Positions 1-8,714 of a stretch of DNA of 64,000 nucleotides are shown here, piece by piece. The stretch comes from Burkholderiales bacterium. Its GTDB lineage: Bacteria > Pseudomonadota > Gammaproteobacteria > Burkholderiales > WYBJ01. The notes beneath the pieces were generated by a model. That model ran no database searches and was not told the DNA's origin. It saw only the letters and a program-made list of their open reading frames with translations. Position 1 is the first letter of the stretch. Each line of letters begins with the position of its first letter. The stretch is taken from positions 28,341 through 92,340 of the forward strand of contig JADLAC010000014.1 of NCBI GenBank assembly GCA_020848435.1, read 5' to 3'. Position numbers and translations under genes: made by a program.

Positions 1-1980
1 GCGAAGCTCGGCGCGATCGAACACGGCCGCGTCGCGAAAGCGTTGCGCCCGCGGATCGTACAGCGCTTGCCGGCGAGGCGCGCGCGGCGCCGCCCGCAGC
101 TTGGCTCGCTTGGCCGGCAGCGATCGCTTCGAGCGCGTGCGCACCACCAGCGACCAGCTCAGCACTTCGACCTGGAGATGCGGAATGGCGCGGCCGTACA
201 GACGCGCATATTCGGTCTCGAAGTCCCGGCGCAAGGCCGGTGCATCGGCTGCTCGCAGCGCACGCGCAGGCAATGCCACCGTGATCTCATGACCTTGGCC
301 GACATAGCGCATGAACGCGCTGCGCTGTTCTTCCAGGCGCGCGCGGGGCGCGCCGCCACGCACGATGCCGGTGGCATCCCTGCTCATCGCCTGCACGAGC
401 TCATTGACCTTCGCGACGTCGATGCGGTCGAGGCGCTGATAGAAGCTGCGCACGGCGTGGAAGGCCACCGGCGCCCACAGGAAACCCAGCGCCGACCCGA
501 CCGCGGCGCCGCTCGGCACGATCACGTGCCGGATGCCGAGCTTCTGCGCGAGGCGCGCCGCGTGCAGCGGTGCCGCGCCGCCGAAAGCGATGAGCGTGTA
601 GTCCTCGACCGTCTTGCCGAGCTCCATGGCATGGACGCGCGCGGCGTTCGCCATGTTCTCTTCCACGATTTCGCTCACCGCGAGCGCGGCCGTTTCGGCC
701 GGCACGGCCAGCGCCGCGCCGAGCTCGCGCGCGAGCGCCTCGCGCGCCGCCGCTACGTCGAGCGCCATCGACCCACCGGCGAAGCGGTCGGGATCGAGCC
801 GGCCGAGCACGGCATCGGCATCGGTCACGGTCGCAGCGCTGCCGCCGCGGCCGTAGCACGCCGGCCCGGGCTCCGCGCCGGCGCTGTCGGGTCCGACCTG
901 CACGCGCTGCAGCTCGTCCAAGCGCGCGATCGAGCCACCGCCGGCGCCGATCTCGACCATCTCGATCACCGGGATGCGAATCGGCAGGCCGCTGCCCTTG
1001 AGAAAGCGGTACATGCGGCCGAATTCGAAGCTGCGCGATTCGGCCGGCGCGAAATCGTCGATGAAGCACACCTTGGCGGTCGTCCCGCCCATGTCGAACG
1101 ACAGCGCTCGCGTCACGCCGCACTGCGCCGCCACTTCGCGCGCGAGCACCGCTCCGCCCGCTGGGCCCGATTCGACCAGCCGCACCGGCTCGCGCGCGCC
1201 GCGCTCGAGCGTCGTGATCGCACCGCCCGAGGTCATGAGGAACAGCGGACAACGCACGCCCCGCTGCGCGAGCCGCCCCTGCAGGCGCCGCAAATAGCCC
1301 GACATGATCGGCTGCACGTAAGCATTGGCGCACGCCGTGGAGGTGCGTTCGTATTCGCGCACTTCCGGACAGACCTCGCAGGACAAGGTAATCCACAGCT
1401 CGGGCCAGGCGTCGAGCAGGATTTCGCGAATGCGCTGCTCGTGGCGCGGATCGACATAGCTGTGGAGCAGCGCAACCGCCACGCTTTGCACCCCGGCGCG
1501 GCGCAGCAGCGGCACCAGGGCACGGACCGCATCTTCATCGAGCGCCAAGCGCACACGCCCGGCGGCATCGATCCGTTCGGGCACCCCGTAGCGAAGCCGG
1601 CGCGGAACCAGCGGCGCGGGCTTGTCGAGGAAGACGTCGTATTGCGAGAAGCGGTTCTCGAGCCCGATCTCGACCACGTCGCGAAATCCCTCGGTAGTGA
1701 TGAGGGCCGTGACCGCGCCCTTGCGCTCTATCAAGGCGTTGGTTGCGAGCGTGGTGCCGAAAATCATCGATTCGAGGCTATCCGCCGCGGCGCCGGAGGC
1801 ATCCAGAATCTGCTCGATGCCCGCGAGCACCGCCTCTTCCGGCGCACGCGGCGTGGTCAACACCTTGGCCGTGAAGCGCGCCTCGCCCCGCTGCAACACG
1901 AGGTCCGTGAACGTGCCGCCGACATCGACCGCGAGCCGCCAGCCCGAAGCGCTCGTGCGCGTCCGCTGCGGTGCGCTCAT
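1..1980 (-). CDS. Hydantoinase/oxoprolinase family protein, HyuA-type subunit (3' end beyond window)
   Basis: The frame read leftwards from the ATG at 1980-1978 stays open to the window edge, giving 660 codons without a stop. The N-terminus has the actin-like ATP-binding motif VDVGGTFTDLVL. Further on come FGTTLATNALIER, the conserved block SFDMGGTTAKVC and the glycine-rich IGAGGGSIA. This is the order of the hydantoinase A/N-methylhydantoinase/5-oxoprolinase family, which opens cyclic amides using ATP and usually works with a HyuB subunit; that gene would lie to the left of the window. Family members are about 680-720 residues, so nearly all of the gene is present. The start overlaps the stop of the CobW-like gene in ATGA, which suggests translational coupling. 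The substrate cannot be read from the sequence. Confidence 0.88.
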   Translation of the reverse strand, partial: MSAPQRTRTSASGWRLAVDVGGTFTDLVLQRGEARFTAKVLTTPRAPEEAVLAGIEQILDASGAAADSLESMIFGTTLATNALIERKGAVTALITTEGFRDVVEIGLENRFSQYDVFLDKPAPLVPRRLRYGVPERIDAAGRVRLALDEDAVRALVPLLRRAGVQSVAVALLHSYVDPRHEQRIREILLDAWPELWITLSCEVCPEVREYERTSTACANAYVQPIMSGYLRRLQGRLAQRGVRCPLFLMTSGGAITTLERGAREPVRLVESGPAGGAVLAREVAAQCGVTRALSFDMGGTTAKVCFIDDFAPAESRSFEFGRMYRFLKGSGLPIRIPVIEMVEIGAGGGSIARLDELQRVQVGPDSAGAEPGPACYGRGGSAATVTDADAVLGRLDPDRFAGGSMALDVAAAREALARELGAALAVPAETAALAVSEIVEENMANAARVHAMELGKTVEDYTLIAFGGAAPLHAARLAQKLGIRHVIVPSGAAVGSALGFLWAPVAFHAVRSFYQRLDRIDVAKVNELVQAMSRDATGIVRGGAPRARLEEQRSAFMRYVGQGHEITVALPARALRAADAPALRRDFETEYARLYGRAIPHLQVEVLSWSLVVRTRSKRSLPAKRAKLRAAPRAPRRQALYDPRAQRFRDAAVFDRAELR

Positions 1981-3050
1981 TCGCCTGCGCCCGTCGAAGC
2001 GAGCGCGCCGACCGCGCGAAACAGGTTGGCGACCAGGTCGCGCTCGATGCCGCGGGTGATGAACACCAGGCGAGAACGCTTGTCGGCGTCGCTCCACGCC
2101 TGCAGGCGCGCGGGCGGATGAAAGATGTGCTGCACGCCCTGCACCACCACCGGGCCCGGCTCGCCCTCGACATCGAGCAGCCCCTTGACCCGCAGCAGGT
2201 CTGGGCCGCGCAGCGAGGTCAGCACGTTCATGCAGGTTTCGAACGACGACCAGTTCAGCGGCCGGTCGAACCACAGGCAAAAGGAGGTGATGCCCTGGGA
2301 ATGCCGCAGCGGCTCATCGAACCCTGCCGCGGCGGCAGTGGGCGCGGCGAGCGGACCGATCCAGCGCTTGATCTTCTCGCCCGGCTCCTGGCGGCTCGTC
2401 AGACCGACATCGATCAGATCCGCGGGATCGACCTCTCCCTGGACTACCTCGAGCAGCAAAGCCTGCGGGTTGATTTCGGCCAGCCGAGCGCGCAACGCGC
2501 GCACCTGCTCGGGGCTCGCGATATCGGTCTTGGTGACGAGCAGGCGATCGGCGATCGCCGCCTGCTTGAGCGGCTCGACCAGCGTGTCGAGCTGGCCGAG
2601 CCCGTTCACGGCATCGACCAGGGTCACGACGCAATCGAGCCGGAACCTGTCCGCGAGCAGCGAATCGCTCGCCAGCGTCTGCACCACCGGCGCCGGATCC
2701 GCCAGCCCCGTGGTCTCGACGAATACGCGGTCGAACTGGATCACTTCGCCGTGCGTGCGCTTGGTGAGGATATCGCGCAAGGTCTCCTGCAGATCGGTCC
2801 TCACCGTGCAGCACAAGCAGCCGTTGTCGAGCAAGGCCATGCGCTCCGAGGAGGTTTCCAGCAGCTCGTGGTCGATCGCCTCCTCGCCGAACTCGTTCAC
2901 GATCACGGCTGCGTTCGCCATCCCCGGATGGCGCAGGAGCTTCTTCAGCAGCGTCGTCTTGCCGCTGCCGAGGAAACCGGTGATGACGCTGATCGGGATG
3001 CGGCCCGCGAAGGGATCGCGCTCGCCGGTTGCCGCTCGTTCGCTACGCAT
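1977..3050 (-). CDS. CobW/COG0523-family GTP-binding metallochaperone
   Basis: This 357-residue protein is a G3E-family P-loop GTPase. Close to the N-terminus is the Walker A sequence GFLGSGKTTLLKK, followed about 50 residues later by the metal-binding CxCC motif in NGCLCCTVRTDL. The C-terminal CobW domain follows (region FCLWFDRPLNW and beyond). Family members deliver or insert metals such as zinc or cobalt into client proteins. The start chosen is the ATG at 3050; an in-frame GTG at 3101 would add 17 residues, and neither has a clear ribosome binding site. The gene overlaps the hydantoinase-type gene by ATGA, so a role in metallating a protein of this operon is more likely than a role in cobalamin synthesis, but that is inference. 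Confidence 0.87.
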   Translation of the reverse strand: MRSERAATGERDPFAGRIPISVITGFLGSGKTTLLKKLLRHPGMANAAVIVNEFGEEAIDHELLETSSERMALLDNGCLCCTVRTDLQETLRDILTKRTHGEVIQFDRVFVETTGLADPAPVVQTLASDSLLADRFRLDCVVTLVDAVNGLGQLDTLVEPLKQAAIADRLLVTKTDIASPEQVRALRARLAEINPQALLLEVVQGEVDPADLIDVGLTSRQEPGEKIKRWIGPLAAPTAAAAGFDEPLRHSQGITSFCLWFDRPLNWSSFETCMNVLTSLRGPDLLRVKGLLDVEGEPGPVVVQGVQHIFHPPARLQAWSDADKRSRLVFITRGIERDLVANLFRAVGALASTGAGE

Positions 3051-3218
3051 GCGGATCACGTCCGTACGCCATGACACCTGGGACGCACAGCGCAATGGCA
3101 CGATGGTTGCCGATCGATTGCGCGCCGAGCCAGCGCTGCACGATCGGCAGCAGCGAGCCCGAGCGCCCGCGATGCGCTTCGCACCGGCGCTCCCGTGCGC
3201 GGTCGCGGCGCAACATGG

Positions 3219-4463
3219 CTATATCTTCATCTCCAGCGCGTACAGCCCGCCGGCGAAGCGGTCGACGCAGAAGACCACGCCGCGATCGTCCCAATACACG
3301 TCGTTGATCTGCACCGAGCCTTTGGGCGAGAGCTTCGGCGCGCCCGGGACGAAATACGCGACTTCCTTGGGCTGATACGGGTTGGCGACATCGTAGGCCC
3401 GCACCCCGCCGTTGAAGAAGGTCGCGAGGATGATGCGCTCGGACTGGTGGGCGCACTTGACGGGCGGGTTCTCGTGCAGGTTGTGCGAGCCGAAGCGCCC
3501 GCCGCGCTTGGCGAACACTTCGACCGGCGGCAGCGGAAAGGTCGCGATCGGCACCGGGTTGGTTTCGTCGCGATTGTCCACGACCCAGGTCATCTTGGGC
3601 CAATCGGCACCGTCGTCCTTGGTGCACTCGTCGGTGACGATGAGCAGGTTCGACTCGAACAACGGCATGACGGTGTGCGTGAAACCGGTGTTGGGCGGCG
3701 AATGGCGCCAATTCGCGACCAGTTTGGGATTCGCCTTGTCGGCGATGTCGAGGACGACCGCGCCGCCGTCGATGTAGCCGATGTACGCGCGGTCGGGCCG
3801 GGCCGGATAGATGTTGCTGTTGTGGACGCGATAGCCCGAGTCGAATACCGGCATGCGCCGCGGCGGCGGTGCGCTGTCGCCTTCGCGGGTGCCCGGATAC
3901 CACCAGCGGCCGAGCTCGGCCGGCTTGGTCGGGTTGCGCACGTCGATGATCCGATAGATCTGGTCGTCCTTCGGATCGCGCGGCTGGAAATCGGCGGCGC
4001 CGCAAGCCATGTGGACCGTCTCGCCATCGACGAACCACAGGCAGTGCGCGCCGCGCGAGTACGGCCCGGACGCGTCGAACTGGACGATCGATTTCGGCTT
4101 CTCCGGCGTGCTGATATCGAACAGCTCGAAGCCCGCCGGCTTCACGCCCCATTGCTTGGTCTGGTAGGCCACAGCCAGGATGTCGCCCGAGACTTCGAGC
4201 GAGTTGGAGCGCATCTGGGCGTGCGGCAGGTCGGTCTGCACGACCATCTTCGGTGCACGCGGATCGGACACGTCCACCGCAGTGAAGTTCTTCGGCGCAG
4301 ATTCGTGCGCGAGCCACATGATGCGCCGCCCGTCCCGCGCCACTTGCATCGCGACGCCCTCGCCCACGCCGCCGAAGCCGTCCAGCTCGTGGTGCGACAG
4401 CAGGGTCATGTTCAACGACAACGTCCGGTCGGCCTGACTGCCGACGTCCAAGCTCACGCTCAT
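3219..4463 (-). CDS. LVIVD-repeat beta-propeller protein
   Basis: A 414-residue protein built from repeated strands of the LVIVD type, for example FTAVDVSDPRAPKMV, ELFDISTPEKPKSIV, RIIDVRNPTKPAELG, VVLDIADKANPKLV and RAYDVANPYQPKEV. Such repeats form a beta-propeller related to selenium-binding or YncE-like proteins. No signal peptide is visible at the N-terminus (MSVSLDVGSQADRTL), so a cytoplasmic location is most likely. Conserved histidines in SHNLHENP and in GFTHTVMP are candidates for a metal or active site. Its start overlaps the stop of the upstream dehydrogenase in ATGA. The function of the family is poorly defined; an enzymatic or scaffold role in the same pathway is inferred from the tight gene order. 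Confidence 0.8.
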   Translation of the reverse strand: MSVSLDVGSQADRTLSLNMTLLSHHELDGFGGVGEGVAMQVARDGRRIMWLAHESAPKNFTAVDVSDPRAPKMVVQTDLPHAQMRSNSLEVSGDILAVAYQTKQWGVKPAGFELFDISTPEKPKSIVQFDASGPYSRGAHCLWFVDGETVHMACGAADFQPRDPKDDQIYRIIDVRNPTKPAELGRWWYPGTREGDSAPPPRRMPVFDSGYRVHNSNIYPARPDRAYIGYIDGGAVVLDIADKANPKLVANWRHSPPNTGFTHTVMPLFESNLLIVTDECTKDDGADWPKMTWVVDNRDETNPVPIATFPLPPVEVFAKRGGRFGSHNLHENPPVKCAHQSERIILATFFNGGVRAYDVANPYQPKEVAYFVPGAPKLSPKGSVQINDVYWDDRGVVFCVDRFAGGLYALEMKI

Positions 4464-5434
4464 CCCATTCCCCTTTTACGTGTGTTCCCGCGTGCAAAGC
4501 TGCTCGGACGCGCGACCGCGGTCGCCACTCCGGCCATCTCTTTCAATACCGCGCAGACCGCGGCGGTATCCTGTTTATCTCGGCCTTGTCCCAGCGCCGC
4601 GCTGTACAAAGCGCGCGAAGCGTCGAACAGCGGCGTCGGACAGCGCAACCTGGCCGCGAATTCGCCGATGATGTCGATGTCCTTCTGGTAGACATCGCAT
4701 TTCATCGTGGGCTCGTCGTAGCGATCGGCCAGCATCAGCGGACCGCGCACCTCCAGCATGCGCGAGCTGCCGGCGCCGTTGCTGAGCGCCGCCAACATGA
4801 GCTTCGGCTCCAGGCCCGACTTGAGCCCCAGCGTGATCGCTTCGGCCGCGGCGACATTATGTATCGTCACCAGGTGATTGGCGATGAACTTGAGCTTCGA
4901 GCCGGCGCCGAATTCGCCGGCATACCACACCTTGCGCGCGAATCCCTCCAGCACCGGGCGCACGGCCTCGACGCGCGCGGCCGGTCCGCTCGCGTACACG
5001 GCGACGTCACGAGTCTCGGCCTGGGCGCCGGTGCCGCTGATCGGGCAATCGAGCAACGTCGCGCCCACGCGCGCAAGCCGGTCGCGAGCAGCGAGCTTGC
5101 GTTCGAGCGGCATGGTGCTCACGTCGGCGACGATCAAACCGCGCCGCGCCCGCGCCACGATGCCGCGGCTGCCGAAGTAAGCGGCTTCGTACGCCGCGAA
5201 GCTCGCGAGCGCGGTGACGACGACGTCGCACTCGGCCGCAACCGCCGCGGCCGAGCTGCGCGTGCGGCCGCCGCGAGATCGAAACAGGCGCATGCGGGCG
5301 CTCTCGGGATCGAAACCGCCGACCTCGAACCCCGCCGCAAGCAAATGCTTTGAGAACGCGCTGCCGATGATGCCCAGGCCGACGAAGCCTACGCGCGAAT
5401 GGTCGCGACCGGGGCTGGCCTTCGCTGCGCTCAT
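4460..5434 (-). CDS. NAD(P)-dependent 3-hydroxyisobutyrate dehydrogenase-like oxidoreductase
   Basis: A 324-residue beta-hydroxyacid dehydrogenase. The N-terminal Rossmann motif is VGFVGLGIIGSAFSKHLL. The substrate-binding signature DCPISGTGAQAETRD and the catalytic-lysine region GSKLKFIANHLV follow in the usual order. The family oxidises 3-hydroxyacids such as 3-hydroxyisobutyrate or tartronate semialdehyde. The open frame continues upstream to 5647, but that part (MCIDGQTQRV and on) looks non-coding, so the ATG at 5434, just before MSAAKAS, is preferred. The gene is first of a minus-strand set that continues through the LVIVD protein with a 4-base overlap. The exact substrate is unknown. 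Confidence 0.85.
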   Translation of the reverse strand: MSAAKASPGRDHSRVGFVGLGIIGSAFSKHLLAAGFEVGGFDPESARMRLFRSRGGRTRSSAAAVAAECDVVVTALASFAAYEAAYFGSRGIVARARRGLIVADVSTMPLERKLAARDRLARVGATLLDCPISGTGAQAETRDVAVYASGPAARVEAVRPVLEGFARKVWYAGEFGAGSKLKFIANHLVTIHNVAAAEAITLGLKSGLEPKLMLAALSNGAGSSRMLEVRGPLMLADRYDEPTMKCDVYQKDIDIIGEFAARLRCPTPLFDASRALYSAALGQGRDKQDTAAVCAVLKEMAGVATAVARPSSFARGNTRKRGMG

Positions 5435-5977
5435 GCGCCTGCGCGACCGCTCGACGAGGGCGGCGTGAGCGGCTTGCGTTCGATCTGTCCGAAGCGAGAA
5501 AAGGGCATGCAGTCTTCTCCGCGATAGCGCACGAGAGCAATCGCGACATGCGCAAGGAATCCACGGGGCGAAGCGAAAATGTATCACGCACGCCCGCGGG
5601 CGGGCTAGGAAATCGAAGACCCGCTGCGTTTGGCCGTCGATGCACAAGCTCGGCGGCCGCGGTCCTGCTCAAGCGCACGGCCAGCGTGACCCGCCGGCGC
5701 GTGCACAGGCGATCGAGACGATGCGACCGGCGCGCTTTGTCCGGACAAGAAAGCGAAAATGCGCCGCCGCGCGCAAGGGGGCGTGTTAGAATTTTTCGCG
5801 CCCGGCACGTGGAAACAAGGATTCGCGGCACGCCCCGCCAAGCGGGGATGCACGAGCGAGAGTAGCTGGCGGCTTCGCGCTTCCGATCGACACGATCGAC
5901 GCCCGCGCGGGCGGGCGGAAGCGCGTCCGAGGCGCCGCGATCGATTGGCTCTTTTGGCTTAGACCCTGGAGGGAGAC
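5435..5977. other. Divergent intergenic region with a palindrome and a structured leader
   Basis: This 543-base stretch separates the minus-strand dehydrogenase set from the M24 gene. No convincing coding frame was found. It holds a 12-base palindrome TTGTCCGGACAA (about 5737-5748), a possible -10 element TTAGAAT near 5785-5791, and several strong inverted repeats between about 5832 and 5925. These include CCCCGC-N3-GCGGGG, a 10-base arm pair CGCGCTTCCG (5876-5885) with CGGAAGCGCG (5916-5925), and the palindrome GCCCGCGCGGGC inside that hairpin. The stretch ends in a strong ribosome binding site, GGAGGGAG, ahead of the GTG start at 5978. Confidence 0.5.
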
Positions 5978-7246
5978 GTGGCAAATTTCGGCATGGTCGG
6001 TCTGGACTGGCAACAGCGCGTCAATTGGGAGCGGCTGCGCAACTACCGCCTGGAGCGCGCACGCGCGCGCATGAAGGCGCATGGCCTCGGCGCCATGCTG
6101 CTCATGTACGACGAGAACGTCCGTTACGTCACTAGCACCCTGACGCCGGGCTGGAACCGCTTGAAGCCCGGATTGCGCTATGCCCTGCTCTGCGGTGACG
6201 ACAAGCCGGTGCTGTTCGAGCAAGGCGATATCGGCTTCCAGATCGAGCGCCATTCGCCCTGGATCCCGAAGGAGAACGTGCGCTGGTCGTATGCCTGGAT
6301 CAAGGGCGCGGCCGGCCCGGCATCGCTCGCGCAAGTGACCAAGTTCACCCGCGCGATCCAGCAGGAGATGAAGAAGAGCGGCGTCGAGGGCATGAAGCTC
6401 GGGGTCGACTTCATCGACATCAACATGATCCAGATCTTCAGCGACGCCAAGATCGAATGGACCGACGGCATGACGCCGATGATGGAAGCGCGCGCGGTCA
6501 AGAACGTCGACGAGCAGGAATGCCTGCGCATGGTCGGTGCGATCGGCGATGCCGCGCACTGGGAATTCATGAAGTTCCTGCAGCCCGGGCGCACCGAGAA
6601 CCAGCTCACCGCGCACATCATGGAGTACCTGTACAACATCCCCGGCATGGAAGACGTCGAGGACGTGATCGTCTCCTCCGGGCCGAATACGTGGCCGAAC
6701 TGGCGCAACTTCTCCGATCGCATCGTCAAGCCCGGCGACATCGTGTTCATGGACCTGGCGGCGCTTACCTGGAACGGCTACAAGTCCTGCTACTACCGCA
6801 CCTACTGCGCGGGCAAGGAGCCGACGCAGGAGCAGAAGGACGTGTACGCCACCGCGCTCAAGTGGTTGTACGATTCGATCAAGGAGGTGAAGGTCGGCGC
6901 GACCACTCGCGACATCGCGTCCAAGTGGCCCTCCGCCATGGAAACCTGGGGTTACAAGGACGAGGACCAGGCGGCCGCCAATCTGTGGGGGCACGGGCTC
7001 GGCCTGGCGCAGTACGATCCGCCGGTCATCTCGCGCATCTGGTCGCTGGATCACCCGGTCGACATCCAGGAAGGCATGGTATTCGCCCTCGAAACCCAGC
7101 ACGGCAAGATGCACCAGTGGGGCGTGCGCATCGAGGAAATGCTGATCGTGCACAAGGACCGGGTCGAGATCATCTCCAACTTCCCGGTCGAGCAAATCAC
7201 CGTGGTCGATCCGATGCCGGGCTATTCCACGCTGGCCGGACGCTGA
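5978..7246 (+). CDS. M24-family pita-bread protein (Xaa-Pro aminopeptidase/creatinase-like) with altered metal site
   Basis: A 422-residue protein with a GTG start at 5978 behind a very strong ribosome binding site. The N-terminal third resembles the creatinase/prolidase N-terminal domain (VRYVTSTLTPGWN). The C-terminal pita-bread domain shows a first aspartate in FMDLAAL (residue 259), a histidine in GHGLGLAQYDPP (339), and glutamates in FALET (372) and RIEEM (386). The second metal aspartate of the family, normally in GY-x-x-D-x-T-R-T, is replaced by Cys271 in GYKSCYYRT. Relatives include Xaa-Pro peptidases, creatinase, ectoine hydrolase and DMSP lyase DddP; the changed ligand argues against a standard dinuclear peptidase. 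It starts a plus-strand block with a PEP-utilising protein and two dehydrogenases. Confidence 0.82.
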   Translation: MANFGMVGLDWQQRVNWERLRNYRLERARARMKAHGLGAMLLMYDENVRYVTSTLTPGWNRLKPGLRYALLCGDDKPVLFEQGDIGFQIERHSPWIPKENVRWSYAWIKGAAGPASLAQVTKFTRAIQQEMKKSGVEGMKLGVDFIDINMIQIFSDAKIEWTDGMTPMMEARAVKNVDEQECLRMVGAIGDAAHWEFMKFLQPGRTENQLTAHIMEYLYNIPGMEDVEDVIVSSGPNTWPNWRNFSDRIVKPGDIVFMDLAALTWNGYKSCYYRTYCAGKEPTQEQKDVYATALKWLYDSIKEVKVGATTRDIASKWPSAMETWGYKDEDQAAANLWGHGLGLAQYDPPVISRIWSLDHPVDIQEGMVFALETQHGKMHQWGVRIEEMLIVHKDRVEIISNFPVEQITVVDPMPGYSTLAGR

Positions 7247-7331
7247 GCGTCGCGCACGGCGCGCCATCCGCGTCGTCGCCGGCGCCGAGGATGGCCGCCG
7301 GGGCATCGACTAGCCGCGAGAGCATCGAAAC

Positions 7332-8618
7332 ATGACAGCGCATGTCGTCGCACTGGGCTCGACCCCGTCGTGTGAACCCGCTCGGGTCGGACCCAAGGCC
7401 GCGAACCAGGCGGCGCTCAAGCGCGCCGGCTTTCCGGTGCCGCCCGGTTTTTGTCTGCAAGCCCAGGCGTATCGCGATCAGATCGCGGCGTTGGGTTTGG
7501 AGCGCTCGGCCCGCGGCGCGTTCGCGACCGTTGATCGCGCCGCAGCGCGCCGCTTCGCCCTCGACATGAAGCTGGGCTTGCTCGATAACCCGATCGAAGC
7601 CGCCATCCTCGAGCCGCTGCTCGCAGCGCGCCGCGCGCTGATCGACGCTACGGGCGCGCTCATGGTGGTGCGCTCCTCCGCGCTGGTCGAGGATCGCAAG
7701 GGATCGAGCTTCGCTGGGCAGTTCGAGAGCTTTCTCGGTCTCGACGACGAGCAGGATTTCATCACCGCGGTGCGCTCGTGCTGGGCTGCGCTGTGGGCGA
7801 CGCGCGCGCTGCGTTACATGGCCACGCACGATCTCGATCCCGCCGATACGGCGATGGCGGTGCTCGTCCAGCCGCTGGTTTCGGCGCGCGCGGCAGGCGG
7901 CGGATTGAGCCGGACCGCCGATGGCGGCATGCTGTTGAGCGCGACCTGGGGACTGGGATCGTCGATCGCCCAGGGCGAGGTGACGCCCGATCGCTATGAA
8001 TTGTCCGCCGAGGGCGAGCTGCGCGAGCTGATCGTCGGGCACAAGGATCATCGCGTCGGTTGCAGCCATCGGTCCGAGCCGCTGGCGCAGCTCGTGCCGA
8101 AGGCGATAATGACGACGCCGTGCCTCACCGAGGCGCAGGCGAACGAGCTCGGCCGCATGCTGCGCCGGGTCGATGTCTTCATTGGCATGGCGGTCGAGAT
8201 CGAATGGGCGCTTGACGACGCCGGCTTCAAGCTGCTGCAAGCACGGCCGCTCAACATGCGCGCGGCGCACGAGGTCGACAAGACCTGGCTGCACCATCCG
8301 CGGCTCAGCGGCCATCCCGCCGGCATCGGCTGGGGCGAAGGCCGAGCGGTGGTCGTCAATTGCGAATGTGAGCTCGAGCGGGTCGCGCCGGGCGATGTCC
8401 TCGTCACCAAGGTCGCCGGCCCGGCGCTGAGCCAGATCCTGCCGCGGCTCGCGGGTCTCGTATCGGAGCGCGGCGGCAGCACTTCCCACCTCGCATCGCT
8501 CGCGCGCGAGCGCGGCATCCCGATGGTGCTGGGCGTGCACGAAGCGACCCAGCGTATCCCGGACGGCGCGCGGCTGGCCGTCGATGGGGTCGCGGGCGTG
8601 GTGCGCTGGATGGGCTAG
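7332..8618 (+). CDS. Two-domain PEP/pyruvate-binding protein with phosphohistidine domain
   Basis: A 428-residue protein. The first three quarters match the ATP-grasp, PEP/pyruvate-binding N-terminal domain of PEP synthase and pyruvate phosphate dikinase: VGPKAANQAALKRAGFPVPPGF at the start, then VVRSSALVEDRKGSSFAGQFESFL, and the late ATP-grasp signature IEWALDDAGFKLLQARP. The last part is the mobile PEP-utiliser domain with the phosphorylatable histidine in GGSTSHLASLARERGIPMV. The large C-terminal PEP/pyruvate barrel of PEP synthase (about 790 residues in total) is absent, and so is a middle acceptor domain like that of rifampin phosphotransferase. It could be a dikinase for an unknown acceptor or one half of a split enzyme. 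It lies 85 bases after the M24 gene. Confidence 0.8.
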   Translation: MTAHVVALGSTPSCEPARVGPKAANQAALKRAGFPVPPGFCLQAQAYRDQIAALGLERSARGAFATVDRAAARRFALDMKLGLLDNPIEAAILEPLLAARRALIDATGALMVVRSSALVEDRKGSSFAGQFESFLGLDDEQDFITAVRSCWAALWATRALRYMATHDLDPADTAMAVLVQPLVSARAAGGGLSRTADGGMLLSATWGLGSSIAQGEVTPDRYELSAEGELRELIVGHKDHRVGCSHRSEPLAQLVPKAIMTTPCLTEAQANELGRMLRRVDVFIGMAVEIEWALDDAGFKLLQARPLNMRAAHEVDKTWLHHPRLSGHPAGIGWGEGRAVVVNCECELERVAPGDVLVTKVAGPALSQILPRLAGLVSERGGSTSHLASLARERGIPMVLGVHEATQRIPDGARLAVDGVAGVVRWMG

Positions 8619-8714
8619 CGCCAAGCGTGAGCTCGCCCGGCGGGCGCTCGCGCGACTTGCCGCCATCCCCAGTGACGTAGAATCCCTGCATCCGCACTCG
8701 CATCGAGCTCGCGC

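Noticed and set aside
43..2121. A 692-codon plus-strand frame at the window start
   Set aside because: Antisense to the hydantoinase-type gene, with Arg/Ala/His-rich composition and no domain.
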